The notes under the pieces: model-generated | Databases searched by the model: none | The model's input: only the letters and a program-made list of their open reading frames with translations | Told to the model about the DNA's origin: nothing | From: Armatimonadetes bacterium DC | GTDB taxonomy: Bacteria; Armatimonadota; Fimbriimonadia; Fimbriimonadales; GBS-DC | Direction: 5' to 3' | NCBI GenBank assembly: GCA_001442985.1 | Contig: LDYB01000016.1 | Location: forward strand, 304,640 to 368,639 | DNA: 64,000 nucleotides | Program-made: the position numbers and the translations under genes | Shown here: in pieces, positions 26,601 through 34,609 of the stretch | Layout of the letters: the number at the start of each line of letters is the position of its first letter | Numbering within the stretch: position 1 is the first letter of the stretch

Positions 26601-28129
26601 CGAAGTGGTTTGTCAGGCTCGGGATGGGGCGTGGCTGGACGCGCGCCCAGCAGCGTCTGCGTGTTGAAATGTTCCACTTCGCGGTCGCGATCCATCGCAG
26701 GGTTCGTGACGACAGCGACGCTCTCTTTGCAGTAATCCGCCAGCGACTGTCCCGTGGGGTTCAGCACGGCTAAGGGACCATCGTAGCCCAGCGAGCCGAT
26801 GGGTTCCGCCGCGTTCTGGGCGAGATGTTCCAGATAGTCTAAGTCGTCAGTGCAGAAGTTGTGCAGGGCGAGGCGAGTGCGCAGGGGCGTTTGGGGCGGA
26901 TAGGGGGAGATTTGTTCAGGTGAAGTTATTGCCTGGGGTGGCGCTGAAGGTGCGGCTGGCATGGGCTGTGATGGCGCATAGCGAAAGCGGCGCCACACCA
27001 TCTCTTGACCGCGCTTCACATGGGCAGTAATCTTTTCTCCGGGCGCGAGTGGGAAGGGGTCTGCGGTGAAAATCTCCAGCGGCAGGCTGGCGCGCTCGGA
27101 GCTCACATACAGCCCTTCTTCGGTGGGGATGAGCCACAGGGGGCGCAGTCCCAGCGCGTCAGTGGCGAACACGCAGCAGTCGCCCCAGCGGGCGATAATC
27201 GCGGCAGGTCCCTGCGCCACAGGTCCGAGAAACGCGCGCAGGTGACGATACAGCGTGCGCCTCGGCTCTGGCAAGTGCGCCACCTGCGCCCACACAGGGG
27301 GAAAGAGAATCTCCATCGCCTCTGATAGGCTCAGGCTGTAGGCTATGACCAGGTGGTGAAGCAGTCGGTCGGTGTCCTGCGAGTCGCTGGCATCGGCGCA
27401 GAGTTGCACTCCCAGCATACGCGCTTCGCGGCGCAGGCGGTCAATCGTGTTGATTTCGCCGTTATGTGCCAGAAGGCTGAAAGGCTGGACTCTGTGGAAA
27501 GCAGGCAGGGTGTTAGTGCTGTATCGGCTATGCCCGATCGTGATGGCAGAAGTCAGCTTCGGGTTTTGCAGGTCAGGGTAGTAGGCGTAGAGCGTACGCG
27601 CGCCCCCATGCACTTTGTAAACAGCCTGCCAGCGGCTCAAGGAGACCACATGGGCAGGCGTCTCGCGCTCAATCTGCAGCTGGCGCTGGAACAGAGCGCG
27701 TTCGGGATGAGGCTCCGACTCGGGCAGTAGCCCTGCGATTTGCGCAAAGCGGGGTTCGCTGCGGCGGGCGCTGGCGCCCAGCGCAGACGAGTTAACTTCA
27801 TGAAAGCGCTGGGCAAGCAGACACCACCCGTCTGATTGCAGAATCGTGCGAATCTGGCTCAGGCTCTCTTCTGCGCTGTTCGTAGGCACAAACAAATGCG
27901 CCACCCAGAAGTTCGGGGCATAGGCATGCGCTCCCACATGCTCTGCCCACAGGTCGCGGGGCAAATCTACCATCAGCCCCACGCCGTCGCTCTCTTGCGC
28001 GACGATCCCTGTGCGGTGTTCCATGCACTCCAGCCCTTCCAGCACGCGCTCAATCCCCTGCCGGGTTGGATGGGCGCTCAGGTGCGCCATCAGCGCACAC
28101 GAATCGTGGCTCTGGCTCCTCGCTCGCAT
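23675..28129 (-). CDS. gltB: Glutamate synthase large subunit
   Basis: A 1484-residue GOGAT alpha subunit that makes glutamate from glutamine and 2-oxoglutarate. The class II amidotransferase nucleophile is probably C11, exposed by removal of a 10-residue propeptide. The central and FMN domains (PNIGTIAVGIAKAGADIINLSGYDGGTGA) follow. The 3Fe-4S cysteines are in CTICRACQTDTCHVG at about 1083-1097, and the C-terminal beta-helix ends the chain. The electron-donating small subunit gltD is not adjacent. GAGGTG lies 7 nt before the ATG, and the 5' leader is long. Confidence 0.95.
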   Translation of the reverse strand: MRARSQSHDSCALMAHLSAHPTRQGIERVLEGLECMEHRTGIVAQESDGVGLMVDLPRDLWAEHVGAHAYAPNFWVAHLFVPTNSAEESLSQIRTILQSDGWCLLAQRFHEVNSSALGASARRSEPRFAQIAGLLPESEPHPERALFQRQLQIERETPAHVVSLSRWQAVYKVHGGARTLYAYYPDLQNPKLTSAITIGHSRYSTNTLPAFHRVQPFSLLAHNGEINTIDRLRREARMLGVQLCADASDSQDTDRLLHHLVIAYSLSLSEAMEILFPPVWAQVAHLPEPRRTLYRHLRAFLGPVAQGPAAIIARWGDCCVFATDALGLRPLWLIPTEEGLYVSSERASLPLEIFTADPFPLAPGEKITAHVKRGQEMVWRRFRYAPSQPMPAAPSAPPQAITSPEQISPYPPQTPLRTRLALHNFCTDDLDYLEHLAQNAAEPIGSLGYDGPLAVLNPTGQSLADYCKESVAVVTNPAMDRDREVEHFNTQTLLGARPATPHPEPDKPLRLLELPHPFLLSQRLLQNLVPMEQIESLCEALGTLSVEALQLRFRTHWLSLTQSSEESLTECLERLARAAVQAVQGGAEILLLDDSRAFDEGHLPLDPHLALAYVDRALRHTFSVVGYALRRDCSIVLLSGGLRNLHDLILAFSLGADAFCPYLLLEAGALFDAERAEAPPETRLTRLRNLIEGLCKGLEKVISTMGTHEIRGYGRNFAGIGIAPSIAAILEIPSFCGSESVGLTLSQLEREARRRYELARSGVPLRERRDPRFFPKIWKIAGQVAEGVAPFEAYSEKVAQTEQELPVALRHLLRLRTPERPSLPPEQVDTSVGHHRYPFHISAMSFGSQGEVAFRAYAEAARRLEILCINGEGGEIHDMLGRYTPYRGQQVASGRFGVSPEMLNSACVIEIKIGQGAKPGEGGHLPGKKVTPKIAAARNATPGVDLISPSNNHDIYSIEDLAQLIEELKTCNPHAKISVKVPVVPNIGTIAVGIAKAGADIINLSGYDGGTGAARTHALKFVGLPAEIGVKEAHRALCEAGLRHHVELWVDGGLKTGRDVIKMLLLGANRCGFGTLAMVAAGCTICRACQTDTCHVGIATQIESVEEALQKGLKRFVPRDFETAVAQLCRFFEGLGEEVRQLTAQLGFQRTQDLVGRCDLLEQAFGHEWVDLSDLLEPVHGSSLPARITRPRGMLQEAFVSPLESEGLEPYCVSCTHGSRERALGTALAGTLVRTALNAPEKSVPERPIALILMDTVAGNGLGAFNSQPLQLRVYGGAQDGVGKCALGGRIVVLKGRNRRGLWVDGGVGKGFAYGAQKGLFIVQGVADSRFAIRLSGAHVVAGARLTYPIDDSEGVAPERAHLKGFAFEYMTAGVAVVLGDPGPWLCAGMTGGVVYVKLWHEYGFDLAALKRRLAPSARVGLTPLDSNDAEIIREMLEEYRQELLRSGQTEEAGQIARIIESIESEFVAIRPLSQQTLQHISTE

Positions 28130-28295
28130 CTGGTTTCACCTCTGAGATACAAAAAGAGTTTTGACACTATTCTCGAAGGCAGCAACACGCAGGCTGCCCG
28201 TTGCTAAGGGAGCCAATACGGAGCGTCGTTGCAGGAATTTCGTTGAGCGCACACCCCCCTCGGGTGCGCCAGCGCCGAGGTGTGGGTGTATTATA
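28130..28295 (-). promoter_or_regulatory. gltB promoter and about 150-nt leader
   Basis: On the minus strand TATAAT at 28290-28295 sits in GGTGTATAATACACC, itself palindromic and so possibly an operator. The leader from about 28283 to 28130 contains a GC-rich hairpin near 28238-28275 and a second one with GCAAC/GTTGC arms near 28183-28205. I recognise no known riboswitch in it. Confidence 0.5.
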
Positions 28296-28342
28296 CACCA
28301 CCTCGCTTCCAAATCCTGCTAATCGCAACAGGGAATTCAGGG

Positions 28343-28348
28343 TAAAAT
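28343..28348 (+). promoter_or_regulatory. Leaderless-type promoter before the unknown gene at 28355
   Basis: GGGTAAAAT is followed after 6 nt by ATG, the same geometry as at 12705 and 35784, with no Shine-Dalgarno. It may drive the five genes up to 32.7 kb. Confidence 0.55.
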
Positions 28349-28354
28349 CTCAGT

Positions 28355-28675
28355 ATGCCCGAACCGTATGCCCGCGTGCTGGAAGCCCTGCTGAACGATA
28401 TTGCCGCTGGAATCCCGATTGTGCTGGAGCATGCCGAGCGCTACCGGCTGGAATGGGAAGGGTACCGAATCCAGTTTGAGGGGGAAGACGATTTGCTCCA
28501 CTGCGCCGTGTCGCGTCTGGACGGCGAACCTATCGCTTTAGAGGACGCCCATCGGGTCGTGGAGCCGTTTTTTGCGCCTGTGCCGCGCGGCATCGTCTGG
28601 TTCAAGCCTGCGGAATATTCCGTGCATTACTATGTGGGGCACGACCACTTTCTGCAGGCGCATCGCAAGGTATAA
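28355..28675 (+). CDS. Hypothetical protein, 106 residues
   Basis: I do not recognise this protein. It has a helical, acidic N-terminus (RVLEALLNDIAAGIPIVLEHAERY), then strands rich in aromatic residues (PRGIVWFKPAEYSVHYYVGHDHFL). There is no signal peptide, membrane segment or cysteine cluster. It is the first gene of a same-strand run with a beta-lactamase-fold protein 8 nt downstream and signal peptidase, Nudix and O-antigen ligase genes after that. Confidence 0.7.
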   Translation: MPEPYARVLEALLNDIAAGIPIVLEHAERYRLEWEGYRIQFEGEDDLLHCAVSRLDGEPIALEDAHRVVEPFFAPVPRGIVWFKPAEYSVHYYVGHDHFLQAHRKV

Positions 28676-28683
28676 CATGAGGC

Positions 28684-29556
28684 ATGGCACCTGACCCTGC
28701 CAAGCTGAAGGCGCGACTGGACGCCATCTGTGAGAAGTTTCGAGGCGTGATGGGCTATAGCCTGTTTCATAAACGCTACCAGCACCGCATCCATCGGCTC
28801 GGCGACGAGATTTTCCCCACCGCCAGCACCATCAAGGTGGCGGTGATGAGCAAAGCGTTTGAAGAGATTGACGCAGGGCGACTGGGCTACACTGAGAAGA
28901 TTCCTATCACCCCCGACGATCTCCGCGACGGGTCAGGGCTGCTCCAGTTTTTCAAGGAGAACCAGTCGGTAGAGGTCCGCATGCTGATTCACCTGATGAT
29001 TACGGTCAGCGACAACACTGCCACCATTATGCTGGCGCGGAGGCTCGGCACGGTGGAGGTGAACAAGCACCTGCAACGGCTTGGCTTGAAAGACACGCGC
29101 CTGCTCGCGCTTCACCCACCCGACGACGCCGAGCTCAAGGCGTATCGCGAGAAGTGGGGCATGGGCATGTGTACCCCCAACGAGATGGTCGCGCTGCTGG
29201 ACGCCATTTTAACGAATCGGGCAGGCACGCCCGCCGCCTGCGAACGCATGATTCGCATCATGGCACACCAGTATTACGACGATCTGATTGGCAGCTCGGT
29301 GCCGCCGTGGGTGGTGTGCGCCACGAAATCGGGCGCCATCAGCCGCTCACGCTCGGATGTCGGGATTGTGTTCGCCCTATCGGGAACCTATATTCTGGCG
29401 GTCTACACCAAAGAGGCGGAAGATACCCGCTGGGCGCCCGATAACGAGGGCGAGGTCGCCATCCGCGCGGTGGCGCACGAAGTGTGGAAGTTTTACCACC
29501 CGCGCGAGCGCTGGAATCCTCCTAAAGGGGTGGAGCGCTATACGCTCGGCTACTGA
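28684..29556 (+). CDS. Class A beta-lactamase-fold serine hydrolase
   Basis: A 290-residue protein with the penicillin-binding fold motifs: S48-x-x-K51 (STIK), S109-D-N (SDN) and K215-S-G (KSG). The deacylating Glu of true class A beta-lactamases (ExxLN in the omega loop) is not visible; the equivalent stretch reads HPPDDAELK. No signal peptide is seen at this start, although the substrate of such enzymes is normally periplasmic. It could be a peptidase or esterase rather than a beta-lactamase. Confidence 0.8.
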   Translation: MAPDPAKLKARLDAICEKFRGVMGYSLFHKRYQHRIHRLGDEIFPTASTIKVAVMSKAFEEIDAGRLGYTEKIPITPDDLRDGSGLLQFFKENQSVEVRMLIHLMITVSDNTATIMLARRLGTVEVNKHLQRLGLKDTRLLALHPPDDAELKAYREKWGMGMCTPNEMVALLDAILTNRAGTPAACERMIRIMAHQYYDDLIGSSVPPWVVCATKSGAISRSRSDVGIVFALSGTYILAVYTKEAEDTRWAPDNEGEVAIRAVAHEVWKFYHPRERWNPPKGVERYTLGY

Positions 29557-29566
29557 GGCAAAAGCG

Positions 29567-30028
29567 ATGAACACAACGCACCCAACCCCAGACATCACGA
29601 ATCGGCGCTTGAGCCGCCTGTTCTGGCTCATCACGATTTTTGGGGCGCTCGCGCTCTTTTTCGTGATGTATTTCCGCGTTGTGGTGGTGGAAGGGCACTC
29701 GATGGAGCCGACCTATCAGCACGGTCAGCGCCTGCTGATGACCAGCGCATACTGGCTGTTCGGCAGAATTGAGAAGGGCGATGTGGTGGTCATCCGCACC
29801 CCGGAGGGCAATCTGCTCATCAAGCGCGTGGTGGCGTTGCCGGGTGAGGAGGTTCCCGAAGCTTACTGGGGACCCACCACTGCCCAGCAAGGCACACGGG
29901 TGCCTGAAGGGCATATCTATGTGGTGGGCGACAATCTGGAGCGTTCCGAGGATAGCCGCACGCGGGGATTTTTCTCCTTGCGGTGGGTGGAGGGCAAGAT
30001 TGTGGGGGGTAAGGGAGAGTTGCCGTGA
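29567..30028 (+). CDS. lepB: Signal peptidase I
   Basis: A 153-residue type I signal peptidase, short like Gram-positive forms. One N-terminal membrane segment (20-42) precedes the catalytic Ser in EGHSMEPT and the general-base Lys in LIKRVVALPGEEV. The box D motif is GDNLERSEDSR. The start ATG 29567 has GAGG 8 nt upstream, overlapping the previous stop region; the upstream open frame is a shadow of the beta-lactamase-fold gene. Its stop overlaps the Nudix GTG start. Confidence 0.92.
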   Translation: MNTTHPTPDITNRRLSRLFWLITIFGALALFFVMYFRVVVVEGHSMEPTYQHGQRLLMTSAYWLFGRIEKGDVVVIRTPEGNLLIKRVVALPGEEVPEAYWGPTTAQQGTRVPEGHIYVVGDNLERSEDSRTRGFFSLRWVEGKIVGGKGELP

Positions 30029-30528
30029 GCGCGTGGCGTCAGTTAGAGGCGGTGTGGGCAGGACGACGGATGCGGTTTGAGCCAGCCGAGGGGCGGGCGC
30101 TCCCTGAACAGCCGCCTGCACGCTATGTGGTGGTGCTGATCTCCGGCGGGGACGACCGGTATCTGTTAGCGGAGATTCGGGGACGCGGCTACTGTGCGCC
30201 CAGCGGGCGAATTGAGCCAGCGGAAACCGCCGAGCAAGCCGCGTACCGCGAAGCCTACGAGGAAGCAGGCGCACGGCTGGAAAACCTGCAGCTGCTGGGC
30301 TGGTACTGGCTGGAGCCATGCTCCGCAACCGAACCTGAACCCTGCCTGGCACCTGTTTTCTGGGCGCGGGCGGCGCAACTGGAGCCGATTCCTGCCGTAG
30401 AGGAGTCGCTTGGCAGGCGCTGGGCACGGATTGAGGAAATGCCTGCGCTCTACTACGACTGGTCACCCTTAATTGAGGCGGTCTTTCGTTATGCAGACAC
30501 CTATCGCCAGACGGTTGCGCAACGGTAA
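30025..30528 (+). CDS. Nudix hydrolase
   Basis: A 167-residue pyrophosphohydrolase with a complete Nudix box, G-x5-E-x7-RE-x2-EE-x-G, in GRIEPAETAEQAAYREAYEE and the following AG. This box binds Mg2+ and cleaves nucleoside diphosphate-X substrates; specificity cannot be read from sequence. Translation starts at GTG 30025, overlapping the lepB stop as GTGA, and its 3' end overlaps the next gene by 38 nt. Confidence 0.9.
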   Translation: MSAWRQLEAVWAGRRMRFEPAEGRALPEQPPARYVVVLISGGDDRYLLAEIRGRGYCAPSGRIEPAETAEQAAYREAYEEAGARLENLQLLGWYWLEPCSATEPEPCLAPVFWARAAQLEPIPAVEESLGRRWARIEEMPALYYDWSPLIEAVFRYADTYRQTVAQR

Positions 30529-32689
30529 ATCGCCTGCGAAACCGAAATCGGCGCCATGGCTTGCATGGGCAGTCGGACTGATTGCGGCGGGCGTTGCGCT
30601 GGCACCATGGTGGGCAGGGAGCCTGTATGTGGGACCTCGCCCCGTTGCGCCCGAGGACGCCCTCATGGGGCTGCTCTGGGCTGCCGAATTTCCCTTGCTG
30701 GGCAGTGCGCTGGTGGGGCTGTTGCTGACGGGCGGGCTGGTGGTGTGCGCGTGGAACATCGCGATGTGGCGCGTGCCTGTGATGCGCTTTCTGCTCCCGC
30801 TGATGGGGCTGATTGTGTGGATGGGGCTATCGATGACATTTGGAGGCTCAGGCTGGAATGGCGTGCTACGGGTCTCCAACTGGATGCTGGCGCTGGTGGC
30901 GGTGGTCGCGATACCCGCGGTGGTGCGGCGCAATCTGGCAGCGTGGATGATGGTGGGGGCGCTGACGGTCTCAGCGAGCCTGCTGGGGCTACGGGCGTGT
31001 GTAGAGTATCTGCAGAGTGCGCTGGCGGGCATCCCGAACTGGCGCGTGTTTGGCTCGTTTTTCAATCCGAACCTGCTGGCGGGCTACTTTGTGATGAGTG
31101 CGCCCTTCACGATGGGCGTGCTCTTGCTGGTGGGGCGCGAGCTCCGCACAGAGCGTATGCGCTGGCTGACGGCGCTGCTAACAGTGGGGCTGTGGCTTCA
31201 GCTGAGCGGGCTGGTGCTGACCGCGTCGCGACTGGGGTTGCTCTCGTTTCTCCTTGCGGCGGGTGTGTTTTTCGGGTTTGCGCTCGCGTGGAGGTTGGTT
31301 TCGCGCGACTTCCTGTTGCGGCTGGGCGTGGTGGGGATTCTCACAGTGGGGCTGATGTGGCTGAGCCAGCCGTCGGCACAGCGGCTGACCCCCCAGGCGG
31401 CGTCGCAGGATGTGCATTCGGGCGCGTTTCGGATTGAAACATGGAAAGGCACATGGCGCATGGCGCTGGCGAACCCGATTCTGGGTGTGGGCACAGGCAA
31501 CTTTGAGGTGCATTATCCGCGCTATGCCTCGGTGGGCTACACGCGCTCGGCGCACAGTACCTATCTGGAGCTGGCGGGCGAGTCGGGTTTCCCTGCGTTG
31601 ATCCTGCTGATTCTGATGGGGGTGGGCTGGCTCACGCGCGTGCTTCAGTCGGAGTTGCCGCCGCCCGAAACGCCCACGCGCGGGCGAATCACCGACTGGC
31701 GTCCCCTGCGAGTGGGCGTGCTGGCAGGCGTGGCAGGCGCTGTCGCCCACAATGCTGTGGACTCCGATGTGCAGGTGCTGGCGAATCTGTTGATGCTGGC
31801 GTGCCTGCTGGCGCTGGGGATTGCGCTGGCGCCTGACGGGGTGTTTACCTACCCTGCGCGCCCGATGGAGCGGCGCGCTACGGGGCTGCTGTTTCTTGTT
31901 GTGCTGGGGTTGGGGGTTGTCAGTTCGGGGCTGGGCGAGTGGTTTGCGAATCAGGCGCGTTATTACGCGCTGATTTCGCAAATTCCGCAGGCGGTGGAGC
32001 TCTATCAGCGGGCGCGGCTGTTTGACTCGCGCAATCCCGACTACCTGATGGAGCTGGGGGAGCTCTACTACGCGCTGGGGCGCCGCGAGACCGCCTTCAC
32101 CATGCTGGAGCAAGCCGTGCGCTGGAAGCCGACGCCCCGCAATCTGTATCGGTTGGGACTCTACTACGAGCGCGACGGTCAGCCCCAGCGTGCCAGAGAG
32201 CAGTTTCAGCAGGTGCTGGAACGCGATCCAAACAACCTGTCCGCCCTGCTCAAGCTCGCGCAGATGGCACAGCCCGACCCGAACGCGCCCCACCTGAGCG
32301 ATGAAGCGTTGAGATACTACCAGCGAATCGTTGCGATAGAGGATAGCCCCTATGGGCGAATCCGTGCCGTGCCCGAAATCGTGGAGACGGCGTATGGGTT
32401 CGCCCATCTCGCCCTGGCGCGGCATTACCAGTCGCTGGGCGAGACCGAACGCGCCCTCCGCCACTACGAAGCCGCGCTCAGCGTGTTCCGCGCCTACCGC
32501 CAGCAGACCTATCCCTTCAATCGGCAGGGACGCCTGCTGGGACTCTATAACCCGGAGCGCGAACGGCAGATTCTGCAGGCACATCTGCTAACCCTGCAAG
32601 GATATGCCGACCTGCTGGAAAAAGCGGGCAAGCGCGCCGACGCCGACGCACTCCGACAGGAATACGCCAAACTCATCAGCGAAGAGTAA
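30491..32689 (+). CDS. O-antigen ligase-like membrane protein with C-terminal TPRs
   Basis: A 732-residue protein. Roughly a dozen hydrophobic segments fill residues 20-470, with the Wzy/WaaL family loop around GSFFNPNLLAGYFVM, GAFRIETWKGTWRMALANPILGVGTGNFEV and YTRSAHSTYLELAGESG. From about 475 onward it is soluble and carries TPR motifs (AVELYQRARLFDSRNPDYLMELGELYYALGR, then QPQRAREQFQQVLERDPNNLSALLKLAQ). The family ligates or polymerises surface glycans; the TPR tail may bind partners. ATG 30491 has GAGGCGG 9 nt upstream, inside the Nudix gene. Confidence 0.85.
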   Translation: MQTPIARRLRNGKSPAKPKSAPWLAWAVGLIAAGVALAPWWAGSLYVGPRPVAPEDALMGLLWAAEFPLLGSALVGLLLTGGLVVCAWNIAMWRVPVMRFLLPLMGLIVWMGLSMTFGGSGWNGVLRVSNWMLALVAVVAIPAVVRRNLAAWMMVGALTVSASLLGLRACVEYLQSALAGIPNWRVFGSFFNPNLLAGYFVMSAPFTMGVLLLVGRELRTERMRWLTALLTVGLWLQLSGLVLTASRLGLLSFLLAAGVFFGFALAWRLVSRDFLLRLGVVGILTVGLMWLSQPSAQRLTPQAASQDVHSGAFRIETWKGTWRMALANPILGVGTGNFEVHYPRYASVGYTRSAHSTYLELAGESGFPALILLILMGVGWLTRVLQSELPPPETPTRGRITDWRPLRVGVLAGVAGAVAHNAVDSDVQVLANLLMLACLLALGIALAPDGVFTYPARPMERRATGLLFLVVLGLGVVSSGLGEWFANQARYYALISQIPQAVELYQRARLFDSRNPDYLMELGELYYALGRRETAFTMLEQAVRWKPTPRNLYRLGLYYERDGQPQRAREQFQQVLERDPNNLSALLKLAQMAQPDPNAPHLSDEALRYYQRIVAIEDSPYGRIRAVPEIVETAYGFAHLALARHYQSLGETERALRHYEAALSVFRAYRQQTYPFNRQGRLLGLYNPERERQILQAHLLTLQGYADLLEKAGKRADADALRQEYAKLISEE

Positions 32690-32692
32690 GTA

Positions 32693-32723
32693 AAAAAGAG
32701 CGTGGGACTCTTGCGAGTCCCAC
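32693..32723 (-). terminator. Rho-independent terminator after kynB
   Basis: Nine-base arms GTGGGACTC/GAGTCCCAC around TTGC are followed on the minus strand by GCTC and a run of six T. It lies 109 nt past the kynB stop and only a few nt past the plus-strand TPR gene, so the stem could also serve that gene. Confidence 0.65.
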
Positions 32724-32831
32724 AAGAGGGAGGTTGGGTAACAAGGCTGTGCGGTCTGCTCACGCCACATTAGTGGCATGGAGATTATAATTCACTTTTG
32801 GGGAAACAGGAACTGCAAAAATTACCAGATT

Positions 32832-33461
32832 TCAGGGGATGCGCAGGGCGACTCGCGCGGGGGCGCCGTCCGCGCCTTCAATCAGTAAGGGCATGCAGAT
32901 TAGCTCGTATGCGCCCGTTTCCGCCTCGCTGAGGTTCAAGCCCTCAATGATAATCACCCCTGCGCCGCAGAGTTTGTGATGCACCGCTGGCTCAGACGCC
33001 CCGAACGGCTCCACCGAGAGATAGTCCAGCCCTACCACATCGATGCAGTGCCGAATCAGCCAGTCGCAGGCGTCGGGGGTAAGCGCGACATACGATTGCT
33101 GGAAAGTCGGCTTCTGCCACAGTGCGGAGTTGTCGGTTTTAATCAGTAGTCGGGTGAAGGCAGGTGGGATGTTCGCTTGCTGGAGTGCGTCAGCAGTAAT
33201 CGCCGGATAGCCCCGCAGGTCGGCAACCCACACCTGCCCAATCAGCCGCGCGAGGGGGATTTCATGCACACGCTTGCCTTCGGGGTTGAAATGCCAGGGG
33301 GCGTCTATGTGTGTGCCGGTATGCGTGCCCATCACGAGGCGTGAGAGATTGCATACGGCGCCCTGCTCCATGCGGAGCATCGGCTCCAGTGCAAAGGGCT
33401 GGTCGCCCGGATAAATCGGCATCGCCTCGCGAAGGGGCACGCTGATGTCGATGATTCGCAT
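32832..33461 (-). CDS. kynB: Arylformamidase/cyclase family (KynB-like)
   Basis: A 209-residue metal-dependent amidohydrolase of the cyclase family. The metal motif HTGTHIDAPWHF carries H47, H51 and D53, and LDYLSVEPFG, HHKLCGAGVIIIEGL are also conserved. KynB converts N-formylkynurenine to kynurenine in tryptophan breakdown, but the family also includes isatin hydrolases and cyclases, so the substrate is uncertain. No other kynurenine genes are nearby. It follows a small exported protein by 6 nt. Confidence 0.8.
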   Translation of the reverse strand: MRIIDISVPLREAMPIYPGDQPFALEPMLRMEQGAVCNLSRLVMGTHTGTHIDAPWHFNPEGKRVHEIPLARLIGQVWVADLRGYPAITADALQQANIPPAFTRLLIKTDNSALWQKPTFQQSYVALTPDACDWLIRHCIDVVGLDYLSVEPFGASEPAVHHKLCGAGVIIIEGLNLSEAETGAYELICMPLLIEGADGAPARVALRIP

Positions 33462-33467
33462 AGGCGT

Positions 33468-33854
33468 TTACTGAGATTGAGGAGGCGATGCGCTGAGTTT
33501 GGGTAGCGTCTCCCGAAGTTGCTTGAGCCAGTGTTCGGCGAGCTGCTTCACGCTCATCTTCGCGGCGTCGGCATCGGCTTTCGTGACGGTAATCAGCAGT
33601 TTGCCGCGGAGATATATTTCGTATTGATGGTCCTTTTTGACTTCCTTGAGGGTAATCTGGTCTGCGGTCAGGTTCGCGCCAAGGTTTTCTGCGATACGCT
33701 TCTCTACCAGTTGGGCACGCTCTTCAAGGCTCAGGTTGCCTGCTCCCGTGCGCAGGCGCATAATGAACTGACCACCGATGGTGATGTCCACATAGTTCTG
33801 TGCAAACGCCAGCACGGCAATCAGTATCCCCAGAACTGTAAGACCTTTTCGCAT
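33468..33854 (-). CDS. Small exported protein, 128 residues
   Basis: A signal peptide (MRKGLTVLGILIAVLAFAQ) leads a soluble domain with IGGQFIMRLRTGAGNLSLEERAQLVEKRI and GKLLITVTKADADAAKMSVKQLAEHWLKQLRE. This pattern reminds me of the soluble domain in front of some bacterial mechanosensitive channels, but here it stands alone. It has SD GGGAGG and a TATACT promoter (33875-33880 on the minus strand) and is co-transcribed with kynB. Function unknown. Confidence 0.75.
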   Translation of the reverse strand: MRKGLTVLGILIAVLAFAQNYVDITIGGQFIMRLRTGAGNLSLEERAQLVEKRIAENLGANLTADQITLKEVKKDHQYEIYLRGKLLITVTKADADAAKMSVKQLAEHWLKQLRETLPKLSASPPQSQ

Positions 33855-33874
33855 AGGTGTTCCTCCCGTCTCCC

Positions 33875-33898
33875 AGTATACCCGATGTGGGGTACACT
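33875..33898. promoter_or_regulatory. Divergent promoters: exported protein (-) and pdxH (+)
   Basis: Minus-strand TATACT (33875-33880, in CGGGTATACTGG) faces the exported-protein gene. Plus-strand TACACT (33893-33898, in GGGGTACACTTG) lies 8 nt before the pdxH ATG, which has no Shine-Dalgarno. Confidence 0.6.
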
Positions 33899-33906
33899 TG
33901 CATGGG

Positions 33907-34563
33907 ATGGCAGAGGTGAACGCCGACTGGGTTCAGCAGGAGCGCAAGAGCTATGAGCGCGGCGCACTGGTGGAAGACGCCGTGTCGTCGAACCCGTTTG
34001 AGCAACTCAGTCGATGGCTGGCGGACGCCCGTGCGGCAGGGGTAATAGAGCCGAACGCTTTCTGCCTGGCGACGGTGGATTTGGAAGGCCGTCCCGATGC
34101 GCGGTTTGTGCTGTTGCGTGGGCTGGACGAGCGGGGGCTGGTCTTTTACACCAACAGCCAGAGCGCGAAGGGAGTGCAGCTGGCGGCGCATCCCTATGCG
34201 ATGGCGGTGTTCTGGTGGGGTGCGCTGGAGCGTCAGGTGCGTGTGCGTGGCGTGGTGGAGGTGGTCAGTCTTGAAGAGGCGGACGCCTACTTTGCGACCC
34301 GTCCGCGCGGGCATCAGCTTTCGGCGTGGGTGTCGCCCCAGAGTCAGGTCGTGCCCAGCCGCGAATGGCTGGAGGCGCGCTTAGCGGAAGTAGAGCGCGA
34401 GTTCGAGGGCAAGCCTGTGCCTCGCCCGCCTTACTGGCTGGGCTACCGAATTGTGCCCGACACTTTTGAGTTCTGGCAGGGGCGCCCGAACCGTCTGCAT
34501 GACCGCTTGCGCTACACCCGCCAGAGCGATGGAGGCTGGGTGATTGAGCGATTAGCGCCATGA
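33907..34563 (+). CDS. pdxH: Pyridoxamine 5'-phosphate oxidase
   Basis: A 218-residue FMN enzyme that oxidises PNP and PMP to PLP, the cofactor of SerC and other enzymes here. Motifs are MAEVNADW..NPFEQLSRWLADA, LATVDLEGRPDARFVLLRG, FYTNSQSAKG, FWWGALERQVRVRG, SAWVSPQSQ and the C-terminal FEFWQGRPNRLHDRLRY. The ATG at 33907 is best; an in-frame TTG three codons earlier overlaps the -10. Probable leaderless message. Confidence 0.93.
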   Translation: MAEVNADWVQQERKSYERGALVEDAVSSNPFEQLSRWLADARAAGVIEPNAFCLATVDLEGRPDARFVLLRGLDERGLVFYTNSQSAKGVQLAAHPYAMAVFWWGALERQVRVRGVVEVVSLEEADAYFATRPRGHQLSAWVSPQSQVVPSREWLEARLAEVEREFEGKPVPRPPYWLGYRIVPDTFEFWQGRPNRLHDRLRYTRQSDGGWVIERLAP

Positions 34564-34609
34564 CAGGCACCTCTTTCGCGGGGAAGAAAGTGAAAAGCGG
34601 AGGCACTCC

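Noticed and set aside
28684..29556. An antibiotic-resistance beta-lactamase
   Set aside because: The catalytic Ser, Lys, SDN and KSG are present, but the omega-loop Glu and an export signal are not, so resistance should not be claimed.
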